Notes under the pieces: model-generated
The model's input: only the letters and a program-made list of their open reading frames with translations
Told to the model about the DNA's origin: nothing
Databases searched by the model: none
Origin: Manihot esculenta
Lineage: Eukaryota > Streptophyta > Magnoliopsida > Malpighiales > Euphorbiaceae
Reading direction: 5' to 3'
DNA length: 64,000 bases
Assembly: GCF_001659605.2 (NCBI RefSeq)
Contig: NC_035175.2
Span: forward strand, 28,677,705-28,741,704
Program-made: the position numbers and the translations under genes
Shown here: in pieces, positions 44,506-55,520 of the stretch
How positions within the stretch are numbered: position 1 is the stretch's first letter
Layout: every line of letters starts with the position of its first letter

Positions 44506-46318
44506 CCTTGTGTTAGTTTATTTACCCTAAGTCATTATCTTGGACCTTTTTGTATGTCATTTTGTTTATTAATAAAAGAGATTTTATTATCATTATTATT
44601 TATTTGTATGTTACATAATAATGATTAATATCTCTGGTTATTTATTATTATGATGATAATAATAAAATATAATTAGTATGATTATTGATTGATAATCATG
44701 AGATGATTATGTGTATGTTGATATAAATCAATAATCATAGATACTTGTTAGAAAACAACGTATTGGATGGACCTACATTGAGATCACTGCATGGGTTATT
44801 GTCATAAGTGAATCTCAAGATAGTTATATTTTAATCCTTTGACTTGAGATTGTCATAGTTTTCAATATAAGGACTGTTATGTTTTGACATAACCAAACAT
44901 TGTCTTTAATCAGATAATCATAAAGGTTATGATTGAGCATAATAGAAATTATGTAGAGGATATTGAACAATCAAGATAAAATTTGTCCCTCTCTTTGAGA
45001 GAGATATCTTCTGGACCCCTCTATAAGTGAGACTGAGAAATGCATGACCGTGCTCAAATGAATTAATAATGTGATCAATATCATTTAGCTTTATCAGTCT
45101 ATTTAGAGATCGAGAAATCATAAGTTTGAACATTATGAGTTTGACATTGACCATGACTTATGTTCGAACTAGATATCGTGTGACAAAGGGATTGACTGTG
45201 CGGTTGTCGAAGCCGGTAAAAAATAATTTTTTTGGTTATCCACAATTGTACAACTGTAAATAGTGGTAAAAGGATCGAATCCATAGGAAATTGATACTCA
45301 CCTATTTTCCTTATCAAGGACTAAGTAAAGAAATTGCAAATCAAAAGGGGGTTTTGAGATTTGTTGAATTAAACTAATACTGAAAGCAATTAAGTAAAGA
45401 AAATAATAAAGTAAAGAAGATTCAAATATGAGAAAAGGTCTAGTTGAAGAATTGGATCCACTTCAGTTGTTGGGATTGATCATTGACACTTAGGTTCCTT
45501 TATTTGATTCAATAAATTAGTTATGAAGGTGGAAGACGCTTCTCACCACCATATCCCTCCTTAAGCATAGATTAACTAGGAAACATTCTCTAATTAATCA
45601 CTAATCAACAAGTTACCAAGGAACGTCCTTAGGGCTTTTAGCATCAATCAATCGTTAATTGCATTAAGAAATAGAGAGACCTAATTCTAGCTACCCAAAC
45701 GTATGGCGATATCGCTATGCAATCTCCTTGATTTTTACACCAATAATTACTTGTGTTTGAATAATCCAAGCAATTATGGACTTAAAACTATCCAAACTAA
45801 CAAATTATTACTTTGCAATTAAGAATCAATGGGCCCTATTGATCTAAACAACAAAGAAACTGTAATACCCGGCTAGACTCCGGTATCGGAATTCCTACCG
45901 TCCGATGGAATCTCGGATGTCGGAAACCTCTAGAAGGGTAAAATAATGTTTTTATAAAATGTTTTAAGGTATTTTATGATTTTAAGTAAGAAAGAAGCTG
46001 AGTTTGAATGAAAAAGACCATGGAGGCATTTCCAGGTTCGGCCGCCGAACATAGGATAGTTTAGAGGGGCAAGTTAGGCTTCCGAAAGTGGCTCAGGTTC
46101 GGCCGCCGAACCTCATGTTCGGCCGCCGAACTTGCATGAGTTTTGGAGGCACTTTAGGCTGCCGAAGGGTGGTCTGGCTAGCCCCTATATAAGGGCTCCA
46201 TGGCTGAAACGGGCGAGTTTTCTCCCCCTTTTCGGCCAACGGTGAGTCCATGCTCTCTCATGGTTGTTTTTGATGATTTTTCCTCCAATCTTTCAAGTTT
46301 TAACAAGTGTTTGCTTGG

Positions 46319-48051
46319 TGACTCGCGGTTGTCGAAGCCGGTAAAAAATAACCTTCTTGGTTATCAACAATTTACAACTGCAGATAGTGGTGAAGGATCG
46401 AATCCACAGAGAATTGATTACTTATTTATTTTTCTCAACAAGACCAATAAAATAAACTGAAACAATGAGATAAACAAAAAATGAGATAAACTGAAAGCGG
46501 AATAAAAATAAATTGTAGTAAAAGTAAAATGGGGGGTTTGAGATTGATTTGATTAATAAACTACTAAAAGCAATTAAAATAAGTGAATAATAAAATAAAA
46601 GAGAAATAAATAATAAGAAAGCTCTAGTTGAAGTATTGGATCCACTTTAGTCGTTGGGATTGATCACAGACACTTTGTTCTTTTGGGTTGATTTAATAGA
46701 CTAGTTATGGAGATGGAAGACGTTTCTCACCACCATTATCTCTCCTTATGATTAAACCAATTAGGGAATGTCCTCTAATTAATTACTAATTAACAAATTG
46801 CCAAGGAACGTCCTTGGGCCTTAGGAATCAAAACAATTGTCAATTGCATTAAGAAATAGAGAGATCCAATCCTAGCTACCCAAACGTATGTAGATAACGC
46901 TAGATCATACAATTTCCTTGGGTTTTATCCCAAATGTTCTCATGTAAGAATAATCCAAGCAATTACGGACTTAAATTATTCAAACTAACAAATAATTATT
47001 TTGCAATAAAAAATCAACGTAGATCTCAATAACAAAATAATATGAAAATTAAATATAAAATTGCATGAATATTGAATTCCTAAAAATTAAACAATATTTG
47101 ATCAAGTCTCACAACCCATTAACCAACTAAAACTTCAACCAATATTCAGCTAGATGAAAGAAATCAGCCACTCATTAGCTGAATTAAAAACAAAAAAAAA
47201 AAGGAAAAGAAAGAACCGATGGAGCGCAGAGGCTGGCGGAATTGCCGAATGGAAGAGATTGGAATTCTGAATTGTCTTAAGGCTCTTTATATAGAGCTGT
47301 AGAGGAGACGCCCTAATTGGGAAATTGCGGTCCCGCGTGCGCGTGATTTGCCGTCCGTGTGCTGGGAATGGGCCGCCATATGTGCGAAGGTTGTGAAGGC
47401 GGAAATGGGCCATCGTGAAGAGAGTGATGAAGTGCGGGCCATGTCCTGTGAATTGGTGGAGTGCTTGGTCTCTGCCCATGTGCAGGAATTGGGGCGTGCT
47501 GGTCCATGTGCGTGCTTGGCCCAAGGTGAAGGAGTGCGTTGGGGCTGCGTGTGGTGGGTCCATGTCGCGCTTGGCCCAAGGTGAAGGAATGCGCGGGTGC
47601 GCGGAGGCTGCGTGAGTGCGCGGAGTGGGAGTGTGGGCCATGTGCGTGTGTTGAAGGTGGGCCACATGTGCAAGTGACGGTGCGGTGGAATTGAAGTCCT
47701 GGCCACATGAACGGGCGTCCACAGGCGTGAATTGCTTGGAGGGTCCATGACTTGTGATTGTGCGTGGGCTTGGTCATGCGTGCATCCATGGGCTGCCATG
47801 TGCGGGCCCAAGTGCCAAGTCGCTTGAATATTTAAATTCCAGAATATTTTCCTCACTCAACTTGTCTTGAATCCAATTTGGCAGACTTTCTCTCTTTTGC
47901 TCTAAATAAGGCGGTTTTAGGGGGATTTTCTCCAAATTGTCCTTTTACACCATTTTCTGTAAGATAATATTAAAAGAAATAAATTAAGCAGAAATCATGT
48001 AAATATTTATCAATAATATTAATATAAAATGGATTAAATTATGCTCTATCA
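46319..48051 (-). mobile_element. Solo LTR (nest level 4), Athila-like family
   Basis: Reverse Athila-like LTR from TGACTCGCGGTTGTCG to GCTCTATCA, with perfect CTTGG duplications at 46314-46318 and 48052-48056. Length is 1733 bp. Most of it parallels the 37766-39340 LTR, but the U3 side differs: about 47300-47800 is a GC-rich segment absent from the other copies. Minus-strand TATA box CTCTATATAAAGAG near 47283-47296. Because it lies between the TATA box and the first donor-like site of the level-3 LTR, it is the youngest insertion in the nest. Confidence 0.88.
47300..47800. repeat. GC-rich, internally repetitive U3 segment
   Basis: About 500 bp of high GC with repeated words (gcttggcccaaggtgaagga twice, plus gggccatgtgcg and gtgcgcgga variants). 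It creates several long overlapping open frames on both strands (for example 189, 190 and 158 codons). These have no domain, overlap each other in three frames, and reflect lack of stop codons in GC-rich repeats. Confidence 0.7.
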
Positions 48052-51000
48052 CTTGGATTTTGAAGATTTGTGAACTTTGAGCAAGTTTTGGAGCTTGGAG
48101 ACCCAAGGAGCTAGATCTCCCCCATCTCCGAGTTGGATTGTCTCTCCTCTCGATCTTCAAGAGGTAAGGGTAGATCCTTAGCTCATTTCATGTTTTAAAC
48201 GAGTTTTATGAAAATTTATGGGGTAGAAATGCATGTTTAGGTTAGCATTGAGTTTTTGGGTTAATGTTGAGTTTATGAGCAATGTATGTTGTATTATGCA
48301 TGTTTGATGTGTTTTGGTTGGGGTTTAGGCTAGTTTGAGACCCTTTTTTGCTTATGGAAGTGTTGGTTTTGAATTGGAATGGTTTGGGAGGCAAATGTGC
48401 ATTGTGGAGGCTGAGTTCTGCCCTTTGGAAGAACTCAGGTTCGGCAGCCGAAGGGACTTTCGGCCGCCGAACCTGCCTGTGGAGGCCAGCCTTTGGCTGC
48501 CGAACCCTGCCCCCGAAAGTGGACTTTCGGCTCTGGAAGGGAGTTTCGGCCGCCAAAGGTGCCACTGAACATGTATGAGTTTCGTCTCTGGAAGGAACCT
48601 TCGGCCGCCGAAGGTGCCGCCGAAGGTGCATGACTTTCGGCTCTGGAGGGACTTTCGGCCGCCGAACCTGCCGCCGAAAGTGCCCTGTTTAGCCTTCTTT
48701 TGCATGATTTCTATGATTATTTTAAGGTGTTTTAGGGGATTTTTGGGGAGTATCTTAGAGTCATGTTCTTGTATGTTTGGTCCATCATTTGAGTCCACCT
48801 GTGTAGGTTCGGACCCGAGGAACCGAGGACCCCAGCAGTGAGTCAGCTGCTTCAGAGTCTTGTCAGAGCTAGCCTAAGGTGAGTAGAATGACTCTTTACG
48901 TTTCAAAGTGAATAATGAAAGTTTTAGCATGATTCACGCATTATGAATGCCATGAGATATATTAGGGTGCTTGCATTAGAATTCACGAATATGTTGCATT
49001 GCATATTATGTTGTTGATGTGGATGAATGTTGAATGATCCATTAGCCCTCGTATGTTATGACATGATATAATGATGATATGATATGGATGTCTAGGTATG
49101 GCCTGCACTACGCCCCTGGCACTATGTAAGAGAAAGTCCGGGTGTGGCCTGCACTATGCCCCCAGCACGATTGGATATGTATGATATGTTATGAGTAAGA
49201 GAAAGACCAGGTGTGGCCTGCACTACGCCCCTGGCATGATTGGACTGTGTAGAGGGCTAAATGGTGACAAGTTCATCCTTGATGTGATTTGTCTGTGATG
49301 TGATGCATTCCATGAAAGCATGAATTTTAAATATAATATTTTATTATTCTGCTCACTGGGCTCTAATAGCTCACCCCACTCCCTTAATCCCCCAGGATTG
49401 CAGGTATGGGATAGATCAGGAGGTCAGCAAGAATGAGGAGTCATGTTTTATGTAATAGCTAGATGTGGACATGAACATGATGTAATGTAAAGTATAGTGC
49501 AGTAATGTAATGTAATGATGTCTATTGAGATTTATAGTTGTGCTTGACCCTAATATGTTGATTAATCCCTTTGTACATGGTCTATAAAATATTTTATCAT
49601 TGTTTATGTAAACCAAGCTTATTATATGTTATGGTACCCCATTGGAGTATTGATGAGGACTCCAGTGTGGGGTTGATGGTTATGCTTATGAGTTGTGCAT
49701 GCACAGGTTAAGTTTGGTAAATGAATGTGAAAGTTCAAAATTTTTATGTATATGTTGATCATGTATGGGATTAAATAGGTATACAGGATGTATGTTAGGC
49801 TTGCTACGGGTCCCGGCAGCCTTAAGCCGATCTGGATCTTAGCGCCGGTAGCGGTCCAGTTTCCGGGTCGTTACAGCAACAATGGAATTAAGCATAAAAT
49901 TGCATAACTATTGATAAACAAAAGATAAATAATATATGTTCAGATCTTTCAATCCATAAACAACTTGAAGTTTCACCTAATCTTCAATTAGAAAAAGAGG
50001 TTTCAGCCACTCATGGCTGAAATAAAATACAAAAAATAAAAAAAGAGAAGAGGGAGAGGAACCGATCGGCGGAAGGGAGAGAGGGGCACGCGGCTCTTCA
50101 AATCTGAAAGTGTCCAACCTTCTCTCTTGCTTGTTTGTGATCCTTTTATAGCTGAAAGTGTTACCCTAGGTTTCCTTGTCGAGATTGAGTTCTCTTTTGA
50201 ATTTTGAATTTTGAATTCTTGGAAGGCAAGTGTATATTCTTGAGATTTGGCTTCCTAAATATGTGGAATTGAGTGCTGAGGTTTCTTCACATTTTTAACA
50301 AGGGAAAGACTTCTTGAAGATTTGAAATTTGAATTTCCCACCACTCTGCTGTCTGTACTTTCCTTATTTATCTTCACTTCAGCTGCAACTTGGCTTGGGC
50401 AAACAACTTGGGCAAACCATGCTTATTCTCCTTTATCCTTTTTTAGGCAGTTTTAAGAGCATTGTCACCAAATTACTTCTTTACACCATTTTCTGCAAAG
50501 TAAGATCAAAACCACAGAATTAGGCAGAAAATGTATAAATTAACATTAATAACAACATGATAAATGGGTCTAAATTTGGTCTAATTAGGGATTAATACAT
50601 GTTCTGTTTATTAGGTTTTATTGGACTATCGATCCTCATATTAATTGGGTAGTCATAATATCTTGTTAGAGGCCGCTTATGATTTACGGTCCTTGTGGGA
50701 TTGGGCCTATTGCCAATTAAAGTGAGCCTGTTGAGTCACATACAAAAGAACGTCATTGATGTGCTATGTCATATTAATGGGCTAAGAGCCCATTAGTATA
50801 ATTAATAATAATAATTATTATTAATTATTTATTATTATAAGATAATAATATTTAAAAGATTTATAGTCTATCTGTAACTATTACAAACAAAGAATTTTTC
50901 ATTTTCTTTTGAAAATGACTTATCATATAGATATATGAGTATCTGCGATATTATGATAGCTGGTTATGAACACAACTCTTTTACAAAAAGAAGTGTGAAA

Positions 51001-51359
51001 AAATGAAAAGACTGAGAAAACAAATAAAAAACCTTCTTTAAATTGCAGGAGCGAGGTTTTTTTACATAATCGTTTTCCAGGGTTGCAGATTGGGGAGCAC
51101 ATAGCTAATCCATCTGTTAAGAGAGCTAGCACTCTAGACAGAAACGTTCTTGTGGATACCATTGAGGGTGTTCATTTCAGAAGCAGCACCTTCAGTCCAA
51201 AACTTTCTCTTTTCATCAAATCTAAAAGGTTAGTCTTTTATCCTTCCTTTCGAATTAAACGAAGCACTCGGATCCTGAAAGGGAAAATAGAGATTTTTTT
51301 TTTCTGCTGCGTAATTTTGGGTTGCAATAATCTCTGGGTTTGCTTACACCTTGAGCATC

Positions 51360-53039
51360 TCAACTGAAAACATATATGAGTGTTCCTGCAGAATATATTT
51401 AATAACACTAGGCACAGAAGAATCAAGGTCAGCCTCATTATAAAGAATTTCTTTATAGTTAAGCAAAAATATAGCCTTATGTGTATACAACACTTGTCTC
51501 AACTCTCTTGATTTTGCAGAGAAAATACTCTTTTTCCTTTTACTCTTTTTTTTTTTTTCACTCAACTCTCCTTTTTCAATTGCACTACTCTCTTTCTTTT
51601 GCTCATTAGTTCAATGACTCTCAATTGGGCTCTCCATATTCATTGAGCCATTATAGCTTGTATAGGCTAAGATGTTTGATAGAAGGCAGCCCCAACTTCT
51701 CCACCAAAATTGTACTAGCCATATTAGTACAACTTCCCCCATCAATAATCATGCTATACATCTTACCATTTATCAAGCAACAGGTATGGAAGATGTTCTC
51801 CTTTTGCTCATCCACCTTAATCTTTTCTTGAACATTAAGAGCATGCCTAACCATAAGAGCTTTGGCTTGGACATTTTTCTCTACTTCCACATCACTAAAA
51901 TCCTTTAATTCAGGAATTACTTCATCATCACTCTCTTGGGACTCAATTCCTCTGTCACCCCTCAAAAGCATAAGTTTTCTATTTTGGCATTGCGAAGCAA
52001 TATGACTAGATCATAAACATTTGAAACGTTTGATATTTCTATGCTTAGTAGGTGTATTAACAACATTAGATTTGGAATTGGTACCTTTAGAGGCTGTCCC
52101 TTTGTCTTTGGACTTGTCTTTGTAGTCATTGGACTTGTGCTTGCCCTTCTCTTCCTTCTTAGGCCATTTGAAACTCCATGAACTTGAAGAACTATAATTG
52201 TGTGCCTTGTTAGAATTCTTACCCTTCAATTACCTTTCAATCTTCATGGCCATATTTACCATTTCCTCAATCTCCATGTAATGATGCAACTCCACCATAT
52301 TAGCTATATCTTAATTCAAAACCAGTAAGAAACCTTGCCATAGTGGCTTCCCTATCCTTTTCAATATAAGCCCTAATCATGGCTATTTCAATCTCTTTAT
52401 GATAATCTTCTACGCTCTTAGTATCTTGTGTCAAGGTCTGGAGCATTTGGTGCAACTCCCTACAGTAGTAACTAGGCACAAAGCATTTCTTCACTATGGC
52501 CTTCATTTCTTCCCATGTCTCGACAGGCCTTTCACCAAATTTTCTTCTACTAACTAGCTATTGATCCCACCAGACAACAGCATAATGTGAGAATTCAACT
52601 GCCACCAACTTCACTTTCTTCTTCTCTTAGTAGGTATGGCAAGCAAATATCATCTCAATTTTCCTTTCCCATTCTAAGTAGGCATCTTCATCATTTTTCC
52701 CTTGAAAGATGGTATCTTGATGCTTTGAATATTCTTATCCACTCTTTCTGATTCTTCTTCCCTTCTACTTTCATTTCTTGCTCTATCACCTCTAAATCTT
52801 CCCCTGCCATTTCGTCCACCTCTACCTTGATTTCTGCCTCTATTCCACTCCTCATCATCATCCTCATCAAAATCATCATACTTTTCATTATTGTATGTGT
52901 TTTGGATTGGGATACTAGTAGCACCTCTTCTATTTCTCCAGTCTTCTCTACCAGCAGATTGTGATTTCTCCTTCAATCTCTCAAACCTTTCTTCCATATC
53001 ATCAAACCTTGAGTTAAGCCTCTCAAACTGACGATACAT
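51360..53039 (-). pseudogene. Gypsy gag and protease remnant of the nest host
   Basis: Minus-strand order: gag N-terminus (53039-52674: QFERLNSRFDDMEERFERL, acidic FDEDDDEEW, an Arg/Gly-rich GRNQGRGGRNGRGRFRG, then IKIPSFKGK). Mid-capsid follows (52506-52300: CFVPSYYCRELHQMLQTLTQ, SVEDYHKEIEIAMIRAYI, REATMARFL). The zinc-knuckle region (52229-52011) reads RFKCL then a stop and HIASQC, so the first cysteine has become arginine. Protease (51971-51651) reads MIIDGGSCTNMASTILVEKLGLP. The spacer toward RT is 51565-51360. The frame is broken at 52674, 52300 and 52011 among other places. Open pieces are remnants and the start at 53039 is probably the original gag ATG. Confidence 0.83.
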
Positions 53040-53888
53040 GGCTTGGAAGTGGAGTTTGGATTTGTTGGGTTCTTTTGTTCTGTCTTTTTTGCACTATTAA
53101 CATGTTAACACCTACAAGAAAATGTTAGAAAGCACCTCACTGGCATCCCTCATGTGTTTCACTCTAAAAAGGAATTTTACCACTCGTGTTTCGCACCAAA
53201 TAATGGCTTTTCACTAGATAGGCTAACACTCTTGCCTTTTACCTCTCAAGTGATGCCTTGAAGGTTACTCTTTAGAAACCAGTTCAAATAAAAATAAGCA
53301 TACAACAAACCACACAAGTTAATTAGAAAGAATAAGATAATTTCTAACAAGAAATGAAACAGACAAACACTAGAAGTAAATATATTAAAAAGGACAACAA
53401 AAAATTATCTATGCCAATCACGGATGAAGGATGTGTATGTAATGATTTTTGTAATTAATTGAATAATATTAGTTCAAAATTGTCCAATTCAACGTATTAG
53501 AGACAAAGATAGGCACAAACAAGAAATAAATAAAGAAACAAAGAAAGACACAATTATTAGCCAAACTCACAAAAAAAAAACCTCAAAACTTAGATGAACA
53601 AGTTCAAATTTGTCCCAAATTCAAGATAGGTAATTCAAAGTGTTTCAATGATTCTTGCATACAAATTAGGCTAATTTGAGTTTGTAGCCTAAATTCATGC
53701 AAAAGAAATAATTGTCTAAGCTTGAATTGACAAAAGTTGGATATAAGATTGAAAGAAGCTATCTTGTTCAATCTGATTTTATTTTTAATCTTGATTTTTT
53801 TTTTGAAATTTTCAAAGAAATAAACAAGAAAGTATTAAGGGATACATATGAGTCCAATAGAATTAAGCCGAAGCTCTAATACCAAGAT
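53040..53888 (-). other. Leader and PBS of the decayed gypsy element
   Basis: About 850 bp between gag and the 5' LTR with no coding signal. Next to the LTR (about 53868-53886) the minus strand reads CTTGGTATTAGAGCTTC, matching the tRNA-Met-type PBS TGGTATCAGAGC with one change. Confidence 0.65.
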
Positions 53889-54350
53889 TGAAACTCCCTA
53901 ATTCTATTGGTTTGTTACCCCAACTTTCTATCCCAAGAACATGCTAGATCAACCACAATTATATAAAATTGAGACCCAATCCCAAAGAAATCAAAAATCA
54001 ATTCACATTGTAAGTACTTGTTGTTGTAAATCAATTTTCTTAAAGTAACCAAGAAGGTATTCGCACCTCACTTGAAGAAAACTAAATCTATAAATTCATT
54101 AATCAAAGATTCAAAAGTTCTCATACATCCTTCATCCCATTCTATTCATAGTGTAGAGAATAAGATGACCTAATTTTTAAACAAAGGGCATGTTTGGATA
54201 ATTACATAACATTTAGACAATAAAAGAGAAATTAAAGATGTTCTCAAATAAGGTCCTTGCTTTTAACAATGGGCTTAATACAAACAGTTTATAAAACAAG
54301 TTCAAACTAAAATAAATAATAGCAACTAAGTTACAAGCCCAAATAATACA
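53889..54350 (-). repeat. 5' LTR (right) of decayed gypsy element
   Basis: About 462 bp, clearly homologous to 41614-42078 but with many scattered substitutions, so this is an old insertion. That is consistent with its role as outermost host of the nest. Confidence 0.78.
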
Positions 54351-55520
54351 ATCAACCCCTTTATAAGAAATATAGAGCTTGTCTCAAAAGGTGGCTAAGT
54401 ACTAGCCCCTTCACATGCCTCCGTTAGCAAAATCACAAGTTTTGGCGATGCCTTGGTGTTCTATGTTTGTCTCAGCCTCATCATGAATTTGAGATGTAAT
54501 TAAGCCTTAAATAAATCTTTGCATAGCTTGCTTGAGCTTTGAACCATGTTTCCTTGTAATTGGTCCACTAGGTATTTATAGCTTGTCTTGTTGAGTAATG
54601 TGGCATTGAACCTTCTTACCAAGGTTGGTTGTATCACCCACGCTCCATTGCCTCTATAGAACCAATTTCACAAAATTTCCATAACCAGCTTTTGTTCTCA
54701 AATTCTTTTCACCTTCACAACATCTCCAACCCAAAACACTTTCTCAATATACCCATCTTAATTTTCCATTTTTTCTCTACTCCCATTACTTATTCTTTGT
54801 CCTTGTTAAAAACCGCATCCCTCTCATCTGCGATGCCAGCTCCATCTCCTCTACTGCACCCAAGTCGCTCATTGCAAGCCTTGTTCTAGCCTAAAATTCT
54901 TAGCATCTCTACTTCATTTGTGACAACATCCTTCAATCCCTTGTCGTAGCTAATCTCGCACCTTCTCACTTCACGTCAACAAATCAACACCAACACTCGA
55001 ATCAAAGACTGATATTTCCTTCACTGGATTCACCATTGAATTATCGGGCCAAAGACTTGGGTATCCCTTTTTTATATTTCATTATTTTGTTAATTCTTTT
55101 ATTGTCTATTTTGTGAATGGATGGAAAAATCATTCTGAATTTCATTTAGAATGCCTAAACATTAAGACTTATCGATAGAGAATTAGTTGATAATAATGGA
55201 GAATTTGTAGTTGAGTTAATGCAAAAAAAAAAAAATTATTCTCTGTTTAGGGATGTGTTATATTTGTTGTTTCTATTCATACTTTGATATTATGGTTCCA
55301 ATGTGAGAATAATAGTCAAAGTTCTACATTTCTGCTTATGTATTGTTGAGGCTTCAAGTTTTATTATACTAGCATTTTTTTTCATTCTTATGTATTAGTA
55401 TGAATGTTAGCGGCATGTATTAAAACAATAGTGTATATAGGATATGGGACAAGTGTGGTAATGCAATTATAACTAATGGTGTGGCTTGTATATAAGCAAG
55501 GTAGTTACTAATTGATATTA
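54351..55520. other. Unassigned DNA
   Basis: No gene or repeat is recognised. The 86-codon frame at 54629-54889 is Ser/His/Phe-rich with no domain. A stretch of A at about 55226 and ordinary AT-rich DNA follow. Confidence 0.4.

Larger units (their letters stand above)
45861..49875 (+). mobile_element. Solo LTR (nest level 3), Tekay-like family, split
   Basis: Plus-oriented Tekay-family LTR, TGTAATACCCGG to GGGTCGTTACA, inserted in the level-2 LTR. Target copies are GAAAC (45856-45860) and GCAAC (49876-49880), one mismatch. Net length is about 2.28 kb once the level-4 insert is removed. Signals: TTCGGCCGCC words 46037-46165, TATA CTATATAAGG 46185-46194, donor-like AG/GTAAGG with GT at 48164, TTCGGC/GCCGAA field 48437-48685, acceptor-like TGTGTAG ending 48806, donor-like AAG/GTGAGT with GT at 48879, tandem units 49097-49245, acceptor-like CCCCCAG ending 49395. 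No internal element sequence is present, so it is a solo LTR. Confidence 0.88.
45193..50587 (-). mobile_element. Solo LTR (nest level 2), Athila-like family, split
   Basis: Reverse-oriented copy of the Athila-like LTR. The left end TGACTGTGCGGTTGTCGA is the complement of the LTR 3' end, and the right part runs through the LTR 5' end (…aattaacattaat…taaatgggtctaaatt). Flanking 5-bp duplications GGGAT lie at 45188-45192 and 50588-50592. The right terminal dinucleotide has decayed (TA for CA). Net length is about 1.38 kb. A TATA-like CTATAAAAGG (minus) is near 50150. It is the most diverged Athila-like copy in the window. Confidence 0.8.
44511..51348. mobile_element. Solo LTR (nest level 1), copia-like, split
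   Basis: It begins TGTTAGTTTATTTACC at 44511 and ends GGGTTTGCTTACA at 51348. Perfect 5-bp target duplications CCTTG flank it at 44506-44510 and 51349-51353. Without the inserted DNA it is about 1.44 kb. There is no coding sequence, PBS or polypurine tract, so I read it as a solo LTR. The right part (…gagctagcactctagac…cttgtggatacc…) has the feel of a copia U5, but the family is not established. It lies in the gypsy element between protease and RT. Confidence 0.72.
41614..54350 (-). mobile_element. Decayed Ty3/gypsy element hosting a nest of solo LTRs
   Basis: Minus-strand element with short LTRs (41614-42078 and 53889-54350), a tRNA-Met-type PBS, gag and protease at about 53039-51400, and RT to integrase at 44505-42080. 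Between protease and RT lies a 6.8-kb insertion (44511-51348) flanked by CCTTG on both sides. Protein reading continues across the two sides of that insertion: …EDVF-like region to EMLK on the right, GLPPLRGIEHQ on the left. The lineage is probably a chromovirus ([21 protein letters not shown] style), but I could not identify a chromodomain because integrase runs straight into the left LTR. Confidence 0.82.

Noticed and set aside
47150..47856. Three long overlapping minus-strand frames (190, 189 and 158 codons) and two plus-strand ones
   Set aside because: All arise from a GC-rich repetitive LTR segment lacking stop codons. There is no domain, and the same DNA is open in three frames.
50329..51438. 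Small frames around 50329-50523, 50923-51162, 51083-51367 and 51238-51438
   Set aside because: They lie inside solo LTR sequence and have no domains.
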